From positions 30,896,504-30,960,503 of the forward strand of contig NC_051075.1 in the NCBI RefSeq assembly GCF_004664715.2: 64,000 nt of DNA, written 5' to 3'. This stretch comes from Peromyscus leucopus. Its lineage: Eukaryota; Chordata; Mammalia; Rodentia; Cricetidae. The notes under the pieces were generated by a model. It was not told the origin of the DNA, did no database searches, and saw only the letters and a list, made by a program, of their open reading frames with translations. Positions 23,075 to 34,097 of this stretch are shown here, piece after piece. Each line of letters starts with the position of its first letter. Position 1 is the first letter of the stretch. The translations under genes and the position numbers were made by a program.

Positions 23075-23560
23075 GCTGGATAGTGTAGTGGGTAGCCATT
23101 CCAGCTTTGGTCTGGAAGTTCCAACCCCCATTGAGGTTTTGGTAGCTATCATACCCACAAGGCGGGGCCAAGGGAGAGCTGTGACAACTACAGAACACAA
23201 CAATAATCATTATGACAATATATCCTAAAAGGTGCAACAGTAGAACTTATATCTTGGTCATAACCAACAGCTGTCTAATTGGACTGAAGGTCTACCCAAT
23301 AAAGGGGAATTCGACACTGTAAAACTCGCCAGTTTCCTATGACTGGTGAGCTCCTATGTCTTAGAGGACTTACCACTTACCACTTTTCTAATCTAGTATA
23401 ACTCTTAACTGTGTTCTATATATTTACCCTTATACCACAGATAATGTTTCTGTCCTCCCTGCTCAAAGGCACTTCTTTTTGCAGCAGATGAAGATCATTA
23501 GAGGAAGCTATGACAGCTCAAAATACAGAGAACTGTAGTGTACTCTTTGGTTAGCATAGC
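23075..23560 (+). mobile_element. 'Family S' L1-like 3'-end retroposon fragment
   Basis: Compare taactcttaactgtgttcta and caaaggcacttctttttgc here with taacccctaactacattcta (51530-51549) and aagaaacttttctttgcgac (51597-51616). In between are blocks shared with 50330-50450 (gtgcaacagtagaac, ccaacagctgtctaattgg). No coding sequence. Confidence 0.6.
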
Positions 23561-24815
23561 ATGGGTGTGAGGGTGAGATAATTGAGGAACTGTTGTGTAC
23601 TAGGTTTCTGTTCACTAATGAAAGATTGTCTAGCTCTGGTTCAGAACACTTGGTGAGCATGTATATTTATATAGTGGAGTGGAAGATAATTAGACCATGA
23701 AAAATGAAATTTAGGTAAAAACTATTACATGAGAAATTGTTGGAATATTTTTGCTCACTGGTATTGGTCTCAGTCTCCCCATTGCCTGGCAGCTTATCTC
23801 AATATCTGGGCGACATGGGGCTCCCTCCCTCCGGCAGAACTTCCGGTCTCTATTTGCCTTTATCTGGAGAATGTCCCTGGTCCTGGAGCAATGACCTTAT
23901 CTGAAAGCTATCTCTAAACCAGAAGCCTGATGTGTCTGTAGCTTGAACCCTGGCACAGATTCCTACAGGTAGCCTTCTTTGCTGCAAATGCTAGGATCCT
24001 TATAACAAGAGCATGCCTCTTAATGTAAATTAGGTGATGCCCCAGAAACTGTTCCCAGCCTTTTTATTCCCCTTTCTTCCTGAAATAAAGGGGAGTGGTA
24101 ACATTTAACCATTTCCCTGGAAAGCTGTCTCTGCTGACTCCCAAGCTGCTGGACCTTGCCCACTGGTTTTGGCTCCCTCCCTGCTCCCAGAATGAACTGC
24201 AAGAACTAGCCACTTTGAAAAGAACTGTAACAGGATTGTTTGTTTCTTGCTCAAAAATTAATAACAACCTAAATTTGAGATTTTCTCATAGTCCATAAAT
24301 AAACTTATTTTGGTATTATTGTATTAAAAGTGGCATAAAATTGATATGAAATGCATATCCGTAGGAGTAAAGAAGGAGAAGTGATAGAAGCCACCTTAAT
24401 GACAAAAAAGAGTAAGTAAGACAGGACCTACCATGAAAATTAAATTCATAATGAGAAAACAAACCCGATAATATCCTCAATATGTTTGCCATGGCAGAGC
24501 AGAATTATAAAAGAAAATTAAGATACTACATAATGAAAAAGTAGAGGAATAAGAAGGATGAAAGGTCTACATTACTTACATCATAGCATGAATAATTGAC
24601 AGTCTTTAATTAAGTTTCCCTGTGTTCCAAATTTAATGAGGTACTAAAGAATAATTAAATATGCAAATACAAACAATGATAACTATTATATCTGATGGAA
24701 TAAATACCAAAGCCAGAATATTTTGTGAGCTTAAAATTTAAAACAGAGAAAAAAATTAACCACCTGAAACAGATGATAAAAGAACATATGCATAATTTAA
24801 AAGCAATTTTTCTTT
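23561..24815. other. Unassigned DNA with a GC-richer island
   Basis: 23770-24210 is clearly richer in G+C than its surroundings (e.g. ggcgacatggggctccctcc, ctgctggaccttgcccact) and includes gaaataaaggggagtgg. It could be an unrecognised LTR or an old gene fragment; the short frames on both strands (60-67 codons) match nothing I know. The remainder is AT-rich unique DNA. Confidence 0.4.
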
Positions 24816-25080
24816 TTTATTAATTATTTGAAAATTTCATAAAATGAATTTTGATCGTATTCATGTTTTACTCTTTCCTAGTTCATCCCCACTTAATTTT
24901 GCAGCAAATTTTATGTATGCTTTTTATATTTTTTATAATCTGTCAGATACACTTTGTGCTGTACACATACACTTTAATGTATGGATCTCATTGATGTAGT
25001 CAACCCATCAGTTGCCACACCCATAAGGAAAACTAAATCTTCTCTCCCAGCACCTATCACCTGCCAATAGGTTCATATCT
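24816..25080 (-). mobile_element. L1 3' UTR, antisense
   Basis: Begins at a T/A-rich left end (tttttcttttttattaatta, complement of an L1 3' tail), then gtatggatctcattgatgta and ggaaaactaaatcttctctc, as in antisense Lx-like 3' UTRs. Confidence 0.65.
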
Positions 25081-25084
25081 AGGA

Positions 25085-25500
25085 ATGGACTTCTTGTCCC
25101 CTGACCTGTCTATGAAAGAACTGTGTCCTGCCTATGCCTGAGGCAGTCTAAGATAGGCTCTTTCAACGACTGTTATCAAGGCCAAGAATCTGTTGTTAGA
25201 CCTAGGACCCAGTGGAGAAGCTACTACCGTTTCTCTTCTAGTGGACACAGATTAAACCAATTCCTTTGTCTTATCAGTATACGCATAGATTAGGGGTTTG
25301 CTCAACTTTCATCAGAGAAACTTCTTTTTTGCAGCCAATGGCAATTAACACAGAAACTTAAAACTGATCAAGTTGCAGACAATGAAAGATTATGGACTAC
25401 TCAGCCCTAAATGAGATTTTCGTATCATACTTCCTGCTTCCAAGGCTTGGGGATCATTGTTGAAAGTAGAGTAGAGAGATTGCAGGAGCCATAGGTGGTG
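25085..25500 (+). mobile_element. L1-type 3' UTR, plus strand
   Basis: Blocks remembered from rodent L1 3' ends: gactgttatcaaggccaaga, aatctgttgttagacctagg, gtggacacagattaaacca, catcagagaaacttcttttt, ggggatcattgttg. It lies head to head with 24816-25080, so the pair may be another inverted L1. Confidence 0.6.
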
Positions 25501-25502
25501 GG

Positions 25503-25612
25503 TGTGGGGGTTTCAGTGCGAATGGCCCCTATAAGGCTCACAGAGAGTGGCACTATGTGAAAGTATTAGATGTGACCTTGGAGAAGTATGTCACTGTGGA
25601 TGGGCTTTGAGG

Positions 25613-25643
<31 letters not shown>

Positions 25644-25868
25644 GCAATTCGGGAGCATTGGCTCTCTCTGCTGTCTGTGGATCCAGATGCAGAAAGTTCA
25701 GCTACCATGTTTGTCTGCTTGCCACTATACTTCCCATCATGATGACAGTGGACTAAACCACTCTGAAACTGTAAGCAAGCTCCAATTAAATGCTTTCCTT
25801 TATAAAAAATCACCATTGGTGATGGTGTCTTCACAGAAGACACTGGATTACAAGAAAAATTTAATAGA
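25503..25868 (+). mobile_element. MT/ORR1-type MaLR LTR with T27 insertion
   Basis: Starts tgtgggggtttcagtgcgaa; conserved MT-family blocks follow: aggctcacagagagtggcac, gtgaccttggagaagtatgt, ctgtctgtggatccagatgc, aaactgtaagcaagctcc, and poly-A signal AATTAAA near 25785. A run of 27 T (25613-25639) interrupts it. ERVL-MaLR LTRs are non-coding. Confidence 0.75.
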
Positions 25869-27777
25869 CTAATTTGTGTCAGATGAAGTTGTCTTTATGT
25901 CAGAGTTGGGTGTCATATTGAGCAACAGGAAGTTGGTAAGATTGGTTTGGGGTGATAAAAGCCTTGAGATCCCTACTGAGTAGAATCAATACACGATAAA
26001 TTCATCAGTGTGAAAACAGTGACAGCATATAATAGGGAAATGACATGCAACCCTCTTTTTCTTTTCCCCAGAAAAGAATGATGTACTAAGACTAAAAGTT
26101 ATGTCATCATGAATTTTTTCAATGTATTTCTTTTCCAAATTCTTTATACATTTGTTACTTATAGGAAGTCTGGGAGCTATAAAAGCACTACAGATGTTAA
26201 TAAATCTTTCTGAATACTCCTTCAAAATGGACTGACTTTCACGTTGGCTGTGTATCTAGAAAAACTATAAATATATTTTCCTTAAAATGTGTGAAAATTA
26301 TTTAACATATTTGCTTAACTTAATATCAAACTTACTTATTTAGTAAGTGTTATAAATATAGGCATGAAAGAGGTTTTTCCTACCACACCATCTGTCATAT
26401 CCTCTATTCCTTTGCTACATGATTCAGTCTAAATTATTTATAATTAGTACCTGTATTTCTCATGGGGAGATAATTCCCTCTACCAAACACAAGTTTTCTC
26501 AAGCCACAACTTTACTTGGCAACAAAGGTACCTTCCTTTTGAGTTCAGATGTATCTTTCTAAGAATGCTTTACTTAAAGCCCCTGATCTGAGTTAAGTGT
26601 GCAAGTCTGGGTCTTCTTTTACGTTCAAATAACATATTTTATCAAATTATGTAGACTCCATGAGGATAAAAATTGCTTCTGCTACTTATGTGTCCAATAT
26701 TATACTTGAACTTTTAATGGTAGCTAGAAAACTGTTAATGAAAAGCAATTTAAGGACCAATCCAAAGCTATGGTGGAGGAAAATACTGTCTCCTTCAACA
26801 TAAGGAGAAGTCAACATTGTCATATCTAATCTGCTTATTATTCAGTACATAATACTGACTATAGAATTGTAAAGGTGTAAATATATCACTGCCTCTGTTT
26901 ACTGTCTTTTAATATAGTCATGAATAATTTCGAGTTCTATCTTTTCAATATTGAGAAATAGGTGCAAGCTGTCTGTTGTCTGTGTTACAATTCTTGAGAT
27001 CAATATAAACTATGTTGGTTTCTTTTTTTGGACTATATTATTGCCATTTCATAATGACATCATTTAATCTTTTGCTTGAGACAAATTTGGCACGATCATT
27101 TCACAGACTGACTAAAAGTAAATTTAATCAGCTTCCACTGCATTCTATTAGAACAATAACAATTTGATGAATGTTTTCATATTTTTACACATGTATTCCT
27201 TGTGTCCTAGCTACACTGAAAGCTTTCACAATCATAAAATGAAAATGAAGTAGTCATGTTTTTAGCCATCAATTACCTATACCCTCATCTTTGGTTCTTA
27301 ATTTTTTGTGATCAACCATACTTCAAACACAATTTAGGACATACAACAATCCTGCCCTTAAAAGTACAAAACTGTTTTTAATTGTTTAAGAAATAATTAT
27401 GCTTATTGTACCTTTATAATAATCCCTTAATTAGCTCAGGTGTGATGCATAGTTAAGTTGTGACCAATTGTTCATTTTGAGATTTGGGTGTTACATAATT
27501 CCTGTTCCTCAGTTATCTCATATATATAATAAGAAAATAGCACCCATTGCACAACATTACTACATTACACTGATTATAGAAAATCTCAGAAAAAAATGAA
27601 ATCTAAAATTTAAAGCCACAATATTCATTATTTTAATAATTGTTTGTTCTTGTTATAATGATACTTAGTAAACAGGAAATTAGGAGGAATAGAATCATCT
27701 AACTTGTTTCACTACTACTTATAAAAAACACTTTTTTTTCAAAGTCCTGTGAAGATTGTAGGGCATGCTTTGCTGTA
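25869..27777. other. Unique AT-rich DNA, 1.9 kb, repeat-poor
   Basis: No interspersed repeat recognised. This is a plausible place to look for conserved non-coding sequence, but nothing in the sequence itself proves a function. The minus frame at 25986-26225 (79 codons) has no motif. Confidence 0.45.
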
Positions 27778-28570
27778 CCATCTAATTTTTTCAACGTAAT
27801 TCTTTATGGTTCTTTGAAAGTTGCACATCATGGGCACCTCAATCTCATTCACCTCCCAGTCCCTTCCACGGTCCTTTGTGGCAGTGTAGATGACTCAAAT
27901 CAGGATGGCCTCGGTGATAGCACAGTCCTCATTCACCAACAGGGCCACAGGTATATATATACATATATAAAGCCTTTGGTGGTTCCATGGACCACGGACA
28001 TCAACCCAGAGCCTGACTGTGGTAGGATCATGAAATCGAACATGATCCTCAGTATTTCAGATATTCAGGCTTGGATATCACCATGGCCAAGGGGTGGGGA
28101 GATGGGGGTGGTTGGTGGTGAGCACAGACCTTCCAGATTAGCATGTTCCCAGTGGCAGCATGGCCTTTGGGCACCAACATGGACTCAGGTTTTCCAACCA
28201 AGCCCCTGTCTCTGCATGGACTTCAGTGCTTAATGAAACCATGGACTTCAACATGGATCCTGGCTGCTACAGGGCCATGTACCAAGACATGGCCCTAGGC
28301 AGCAACTCAGGCCTGGACATCACCCTGGTCCTGGGTGGAAAGCAGTCTGACAACATCAGCCTGTACCTCACCACCCTTGTTTCTTTGGAACTTCCTCTTA
28401 CCATAACACATGAACCTTTCTTCCTCTCTTTCTCTCCCATTTCTTTGCCACATTCTTGCTCATAATGGCACTCATCAGCCTGGCTCCATAAGGCATCATG
28501 CAGGCCTGTGGATGTTTCAGGCAGGCTGGGCCATACAGTATGCTTCTTCATCATTTTTATATCCATCTAA
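27778..28570 (-). mobile_element. 37-bp-repeat retroposon (copy 2, 5'-truncated)
   Basis: Insert 27786-28562 between ccatctaa at 27778-27785 and 28563-28570. Its left end (ttttttcaacgtaattcttt, ttgcacatcatgggcacctc, cacctcccagtccc) is homologous to the left end of copy 1 (caatatttttattg, ttcacatcatgaacctctat, cacttcccagtcct). The middle has degenerate gacatcaac-type repeats. Frames of 139 and 101 codons across it are repeat readings. Two copies with matching 3' ends and TSDs of different length support a mobile element. Confidence 0.75.
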
Positions 28571-28929
28571 ATCAAATAGTCTTTCTATAGAGAAGTCATG
28601 TGATGATCATCACAAATTCAACCGATACAGGGCCCAATTAATCTATTCATGGAAATGCTATAATAAGCCTACCTTTGTAAATACTGTCCTCATAACCCAT
28701 TGTTTCTTTGCCAGTACATTCACAGAAAGCACATTCAAAAGGTGGTGCTGAAACATGACCTTATTTGTGATATGTGAAGAGTCATGAAGAAAACTTGAAT
28801 GAAGACATTGAAGCAGTACAGTTGATTGCTTTCATTAGTGTTTCTACAACAGAAAAGTAGGCAATGGAATCCCATTTTTCTGTTTTGCTTTGGTTTTTAC
28901 AATGGAATCCTTAAGAAGAAAAAAATAGA
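28571..28929. other. Unique spacer
   Basis: Nothing recognised. Confidence 0.4.
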
Positions 28930-29092
28930 AGAAAGTATAGGTTGCAGCAACAGGATCCTGAGTTAGAGATAAGCCGGGGTGACATTCCAAATTCAAGGAT
29001 AACCTGAGCTACAAAGAATGAGACTATCTCAACTACAGGAAAACAGGCAAAAAAAAAAAAAAAGACAAAGAAAAAGAAAAAAAAAAAGAAAG
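28930..29092 (+). mobile_element. SINE fragment (B1/B4-like) with A-rich tail
   Basis: aggatcctgagttagagata, ttcaaggataacctgagcta and gaatgagactatctcaacta correspond to the right half of a B1/B4-type SINE, followed by an A-rich tail with G/C interruptions (about 29049-29092). Confidence 0.6.
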
Positions 29093-30926
29093 AATTCTTT
29101 TCATTACAAGACTAGGACCATGAGATTTATTTATCACTGAAATGCATATATTTGTCTACATTTTGTTTGAAAGTAATGTTTGCATGATTATGGTTAAATT
29201 ACATCCACAGAATGTGAAATTCACAAGTCTCCTATGCCTTGTCTAGTATTACAAAGCATATTTGTTTAAATCTATTCTCATACTTTTAATGGCATTTTTA
29301 TCTATTAACATTGAATTTATTTCATCACCTAACTCTACCACACTGGAACAAGTGTGGTGACATTTTGTACCTTAAATCAGAAAAAGGTGTCCTGGATTTT
29401 TACAGAAAAATGTTCCTAGCCTAATTTTGATCCGATTACTGAGAATATTTGTCTTAAATAAATGAATAAAATATTGAGATATTTCAAATTAACACCTATG
29501 TTCACAAAAGAAAGATAGGGCATGTATGAAATTAAGTATTTCTGCAATATTGATCTTTAAAGCAACACAAGGAAGATGATATATTTTAATTCTGAATCTC
29601 AGTTGCCTGATTATGATTTTATGTATGAATATTTTCATACTATACCAGGAACATATCATAAAATAAAAATGTCAACATGCTTATTGAAAACTTTACTTTT
29701 TATGAATACATTGTAAGGTGTTTAGTGAATTCTCAGTAGATAGGTAATAGCAGGTTTTTATTACTTTGTTGATATAACCCATGGCATGTTATTTCCTTTG
29801 CAGAATTTTCCTTGTAGCTTAATTTTTGCCTTAAGTTACATTCCTGTAATGAAACTACTGGGTCAAACAATACAGCCCCTAAAGGCTTTCTCCACATGCC
29901 TACTTCTTGTTAAAATTAAAAATTTGCATAAATTTGTAGCATTAGCAAATGTGTGTGGGAATGTGGGCTATCGTAGACTGATCAAGGTTATGCATTTCCA
30001 AGGTTAGCTAAGGCTGGCTCGGCTGTATCACAACACCCATGTGCAAACTGACCAAATAACATGTTAACTTCTCTAGTTCTACAATTTATCATATTCTCTG
30101 ACTTCTAGGCACCATGACTGCCTTTCAAATAAACAATTCAATTTAAAGCATGTTAAAGTTTTATTTCTTATATTATATTGATACTTATCAAATGATATAC
30201 ATTTTTTTAAAATCTATTATATTCTGTCATCTATAATTCAATGATAAACTTAATGATGAAACTGGCACACAAATGATAGCATTAAAACTCACTAATTGAG
30301 TCATTATGCTGTTTTATGACCTGAAAAATTTCGAAAACAAAAACTGTAATCATTCCACTATTTAAATGATTTGTATTAAGGTCAAGAGATGGGTTTTTAT
30401 ACTCTCCTTAGAAATTCAGTTGACTAGGTTTACAGTACCAAGCAAGAATTTCCTTCAGTTTAGTAGACCTTAAGAATAATTAGACAGCTGTTCATTACTT
30501 GTGAGATGTAAGTGCCATTACTGTTCTGCAGAGTGATGATCTTGTCATGTTGTTGTTCATTGTTGTGATTTATGTGTGTCAAACTGGGTAGGTGTGTTAA
30601 TTATTTCCCACTCTTGGCAGTTTGCATAACAACTTTCAATACTACCAGAGGTGTTATTCAGGGATAAATTTCCTCCTTGGTTCCATCTTCATTCTTCCAG
30701 GTTCTGTGTGCTAAGTCTATGGTGGCTTTAACAATAGAGTCTTCAAGTTCTGGGAAGCAGTCAAGGGCAGTGGCAATAACCTAGATTGCTTTGTGGATCT
30801 CTTGGACTCCAATGACCAGCATCTTAAAAGGAATGTCCCATGCAAAGAAATGGAGTTCTTGTTAGATAGTCTATGCCTCTTGTGAGGAATATTATCACCC
30901 TAAGTAGTATAATTTCATTTCAATTG

Positions 30927-30929
<3 letters not shown>
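29093..30929. other. Unique AT-rich intergenic DNA
   Basis: No gene or repeat family recognised in 1.8 kb. The frame at 29786-30007 has no known motif. Confidence 0.45.
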
Positions 30930-30962
<33 letters not shown>

Positions 30963-30990
30963 ACACGTGCACGTGCACGCACACGCTCAC
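30930..30990. repeat. (CA)n microsatellite followed by GTGCAC alternation
   Basis: (CA)15 at 30931-30961, then cacgtgcacgtgcacgcaca. The whole stretch alternates purine and pyrimidine, a composition able to form Z-DNA in vitro. Confidence 0.93.
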
Positions 30991-31204
30991 TGTACTTAAA
31001 CTTTGTCCTTGTTCATTTTAATCTTAATGTTCTCTATTTCTTCTCTCAATCTTCTGTATTTCCCTCCTTCACCCATTCCCACGAAAAGCCCTCTGCATTT
31101 TTGCCACTCTCTCCTTCATGATCCTTTATTATATTATCTCCTTCTCTAGAGCTTCTTCTCCTCCTATTTCTATTTCTACTCCTCCTGTCTCCCCACTTTT
31201 TTAA
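30991..31204. other. Pyrimidine-rich stretch
   Basis: From about 31030 the plus strand is strongly C/T-rich (e.g. cttcttctcctcctatttct). No repeat family assigned; the minus-strand frame at 31046-31252 is Arg/Ser-rich because of this composition and is not a gene. Confidence 0.5.
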
Positions 31205-31625
31205 AACTTCTCTGGTGTCCTTTCTATTGCTGTGATTAGAAATCTTAACCAAAACAAATTTTGGATGAAAGAATTTATTTGGCTTATATATCCCAAATAC
31301 AATTCATCATAAGGAGAAGTCAAGACAGGCGCTCATGACAGAAACTTGGGGCAGACGCTGAAACAAAGATCATGGATGAATGATGTTTTACAGGAACACT
31401 TGACACGACTTTGCTCAGCTTGCTTTCTTATACAACACAGGGCCACCTACCCAGGGATCGCAAACTGGCCTGAGCTCTCCAACATCAGTCATTAATAAAG
31501 CAAACACTCATAGACTTGTCTGCAAACTAATCTGATAGAGATACATCCTCAATTGAAGGTCCCTCTTTCCAGATGACCCTACCTTTTATATGTTTGCCAA
31601 AGAAAAAAGAAGAAAAACCAGCCAG
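31205..31625 (-). mobile_element. MaLR/RMER-like LTR, diverged
   Basis: tcctttctattgctgtgatt, aagaatttatttggcttata, ggagaagtcaagacaggc, cagcttgctttcttata are the antisense blocks of the family at 10729 and 22556, more diverged. The right edge is near the ccagccagcaccc at 31618. Confidence 0.6.
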
Positions 31626-31639
31626 CACCCATGGTTTCT

Positions 31640-32041
31640 GTTGTTATTCCAGGTTATATATTTATACCTAAAGATTATGAGCTAGGATCTATAAATATGA
31701 TAACTTGTGGTCTTAGTTTTTTTGTTTGTTTGTTTAAAATAGATTCAAGTTGCCAAACTCATTGCATTTCTTATTTCTATCCACTTAACTTCAAATTTCA
31801 TGTTTTCTTTTCAGCTGAATATAATTCAATTGTGTATATAGACCAAATTTTCATTACCCAGCTTCTAGTTGACATTTAGGTTGTTTCTATTGTCTAGTTA
31901 TTGTTAATAGAACAGCAACAGCAAGGAGCATGATTTTGCTAGCACTTAGTAGCTATTTATCCATTGTTTTGTTGATCTTAGCCATTCTAACTGGTATATT
32001 ATCAAATGTACTTTAATTACTTTTATTTTTGATACTATTCA
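31640..32041 (-). pseudogene. Old L1 ORF2 3' end, antisense
   Basis: Degenerate antisense ORF2 C-terminal region: agttgacatttaggttgttt, gttattgttaatagaacagc, gttgatcttagccattctaa. No frame survives. The provirus at 32048 inserted at its right side. Confidence 0.65.
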
Positions 32042-32047
32042 CATATT

Positions 32048-32980
32048 TGCTGTGGGATAATCATTCTGTATGTTGTGAATATGTATTACTCTCATTGGTT
32101 AATAATAAAGCTGATTGGCCTATAGCAAGGCAGGATTAAATTTAGGTGGGACAATCAAACTGATTACATGGATGAAGAAGGGTGGAGTTGGGAGAGAAGC
32201 AAGCCATCCACTGGGGATACAAGATACTAGAGGACAGGTAAAGCCATTAGCCACGTGGCAATACATAGATTAACATAAATGGGCTATTTTTCCAGTGACT
32301 GATGGAGGCAGATGCAAAGATCCATGACCAGGCACCAGGCTGAGTTCCAGGAATCCAATCAATGAGAGAGACGAGGGATTCTACAGGCGAGTGACATTGA
32401 GATCATGATGGGAAGATGTGCAAAGATGATCGGCCACACTAGTGGAAACCCATGAACTGTAGACTAGTGGCTGTGGAGCCTGCATGGGACTGGATGAGGC
32501 CTTCTAGATATGGAAGATGTTTGTTTGGCTCCAACTAATTGTGGGGCACCCAGGCAAGGGAATCAGCATCTATCCCTGTTGTGTGGACAGCCTTTTGGGA
32601 GCCCAGTGATTATGGTGTGACACCTTGCGCAGCCTTGGTGGCAGTGGGGAGGGGCTTGGACCTGCCTAGGCTCAGTGTGCAGGGCTATGATGACTCCCCA
32701 TGGGAGACCTTAACTTGGGGGATGTGGGGATGTGGGATGGCTAGGGAGGGAAGGATGAAAGATGGGAGGAGGGAGGAAGGGGGACCTGTGGGTGGTATGT
32801 AGAGTGAGTAGAAAATTTCTTAATAAAGAAAAATGAAAAGAAAATAGAAATGGGCTAATTTAAACATAAGAGCTAGTTAGTGATAAGCCTGAGCTATTGG
32901 CCAAATATTTAGATTCATATATAAGACTCTGTGTATTTATTTGGGACCAAGCAATCAGGATATTATAACATCCATTTACA
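32048..32980 (+). mobile_element. 5' LTR of the mys-like provirus (split)
   Basis: tgctgtgggataatcattct ... ataacatccatttaca. Without the insertion and its duplicated target it is about 362 bp, against 349 bp for the 3' LTR. Landmarks shared with the 3' LTR: aataataaagctgattggcc, atagcaaggcagg, taagagctagttag/taagagctaattag, tctgtgtatt. AATAAA lies in aataataaagctg near 32102. The terminal ten bases of the two LTRs differ only by transitions. Confidence 0.82.
32277..32857 (+). mobile_element. L1 3' UTR-only insertion in the LTR, 10-bp TSD
   Basis: Insert 32287-32847 (561 bp) between aaatgggcta at 32277-32286 and 32848-32857. It begins at gtgactgatggaggcagatg, a point inside the rodent L1 3' UTR, includes caggcaagggaatcagcatc and a G-rich polypurine tract (32735-32790), and ends in an A-rich tail (gaaaaatgaaaagaaaatag). 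It is a severely 5'-truncated L1 with no ORF2. The 87-codon frame at 32539-32802 is non-coding 3' UTR. Confidence 0.88.
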
Positions 32981-32982
32981 TA

Positions 32983-33000
32983 TGGCATCCGACATGGACT
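32983..33000 (+). promoter_or_regulatory. Decayed primer-binding site
   Basis: tggcatccgacatggact begins 2 nt after the 5' LTR. It resembles lysine-tRNA primer sites (TGGCGCCC...) with C-to-T and G-to-A changes at former CpGs. Position supports the call more than sequence does. Confidence 0.6.
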
Positions 33001-34085
33001 GTGGATCCACATAAGACCTCAGAGAGCTTAAAATGTCTTTGTTTAGGTTGCTGGTTACAAATTGTTATTGGTCATAGTCAAACTCTTTCTAAAAGAAGAA
33101 AGGGGGATATGATATAGAAATATAGGATAGAAATATGATAGAATAAAAGGGTAGATTATTGAACCTACTTTTAAAGAACAACAACTTGTTTGAAATGTTT
33201 TACATTGCTATAGATTTTAGTTGATTGATACAATTTAATTTTGTTACACTGTATATACATTTCTATTCTTGTTTAAGATATTATGCTTGTGCAACTCATT
33301 TGAATTATAATGTATAATTAAGAAATACAGATTAATAATTAGTCATCCATGATAATCACACATATAGTCATGTTAGTTAAGTTTCTTAGGTATACATAGA
33401 TATATTTCAGTTAGGTAGGCAATCTTCAAACACATCATAGACCTACAAAATATGACATTTAAAATGTTTTAATAACTTAGACTTCATGACAGTGAGACAC
33501 ATCTGACCCTGGCAGCACCAATGTACTCCAGAGAAGGTGATGAACATCAAAGAAAGTCCATATGGAGTTTGTTTACTTTATGGCAAAAGCTAGCCATATG
33601 AATAAAGAAAATGTCCTTGCCTCAATTACTGACAGTTACTGTGCAAAATGGACCAGCAGGACACAAGAAAGGCGACTACTGTTGAACTTTACCAAGACAA
33701 GGTAGGATAGTCCTTCAACATTCCCTCCTCCTCAGGAAAATCTGTTAGATATGCTAGGCCTGTAGGCCAAAGATGGATGCTCCAACATTGCAGAGAAACT
33801 GGGTGACTGTCCAGGCAGCCTGATGTGCCTGCCATTAGGTGACATTTCATCCATCTGTAGTCTTTGATGGAGCTGAAGACTAAATATTCATAGTTATAAC
33901 TTTTATGATGAAAGGGTAAATTAGATGTAAAACTTTAGATTCACCAAGATAGGATGGATAATTGAGTCGTTTCTCTGATTTTGTCAAATACAAATAGACT
34001 GAATATTGTAATTATAATTCTTGCTCGATAACTGTTTGGTTGTACGTAATTTCACTATATTAAAATTGAAACCTTACTTTTTGAT
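33001..34085 (+). mobile_element. Internal region of the provirus, non-coding
   Basis: AT-rich, with stops in all frames and no retroviral protein motif. It contains an early purine-rich run (gaagaaaggggga near 33096) and ends just before the polypurine tract. Such internal regions occur in non-autonomous LTR elements that depend on proteins supplied elsewhere; that role is inference. Confidence 0.65.
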
Positions 34086-34097
34086 AGATGGGGGAAA
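34086..34097 (+). promoter_or_regulatory. Polypurine tract
   Basis: agatgggggaaa immediately precedes the 3' LTR (tgatgtgggataatcc), the usual position of the plus-strand priming site of LTR retroelements. Confidence 0.75.

Noticed and set aside
22926..23228. 100-codon Val/Cys-rich frame
   Set aside because: A translation of the (TG)n microsatellite and flanking repeat.
27814..28465. Two overlapping frames of 139 and 101 codons
   Set aside because: They are readings of the degenerate 37-bp-repeat retroposon, not a gene.
32539..32802. 87-codon Gly/Arg-rich frame
   Set aside because: It sits in the G-rich part of an L1 3' UTR insert; the composition explains the residues.
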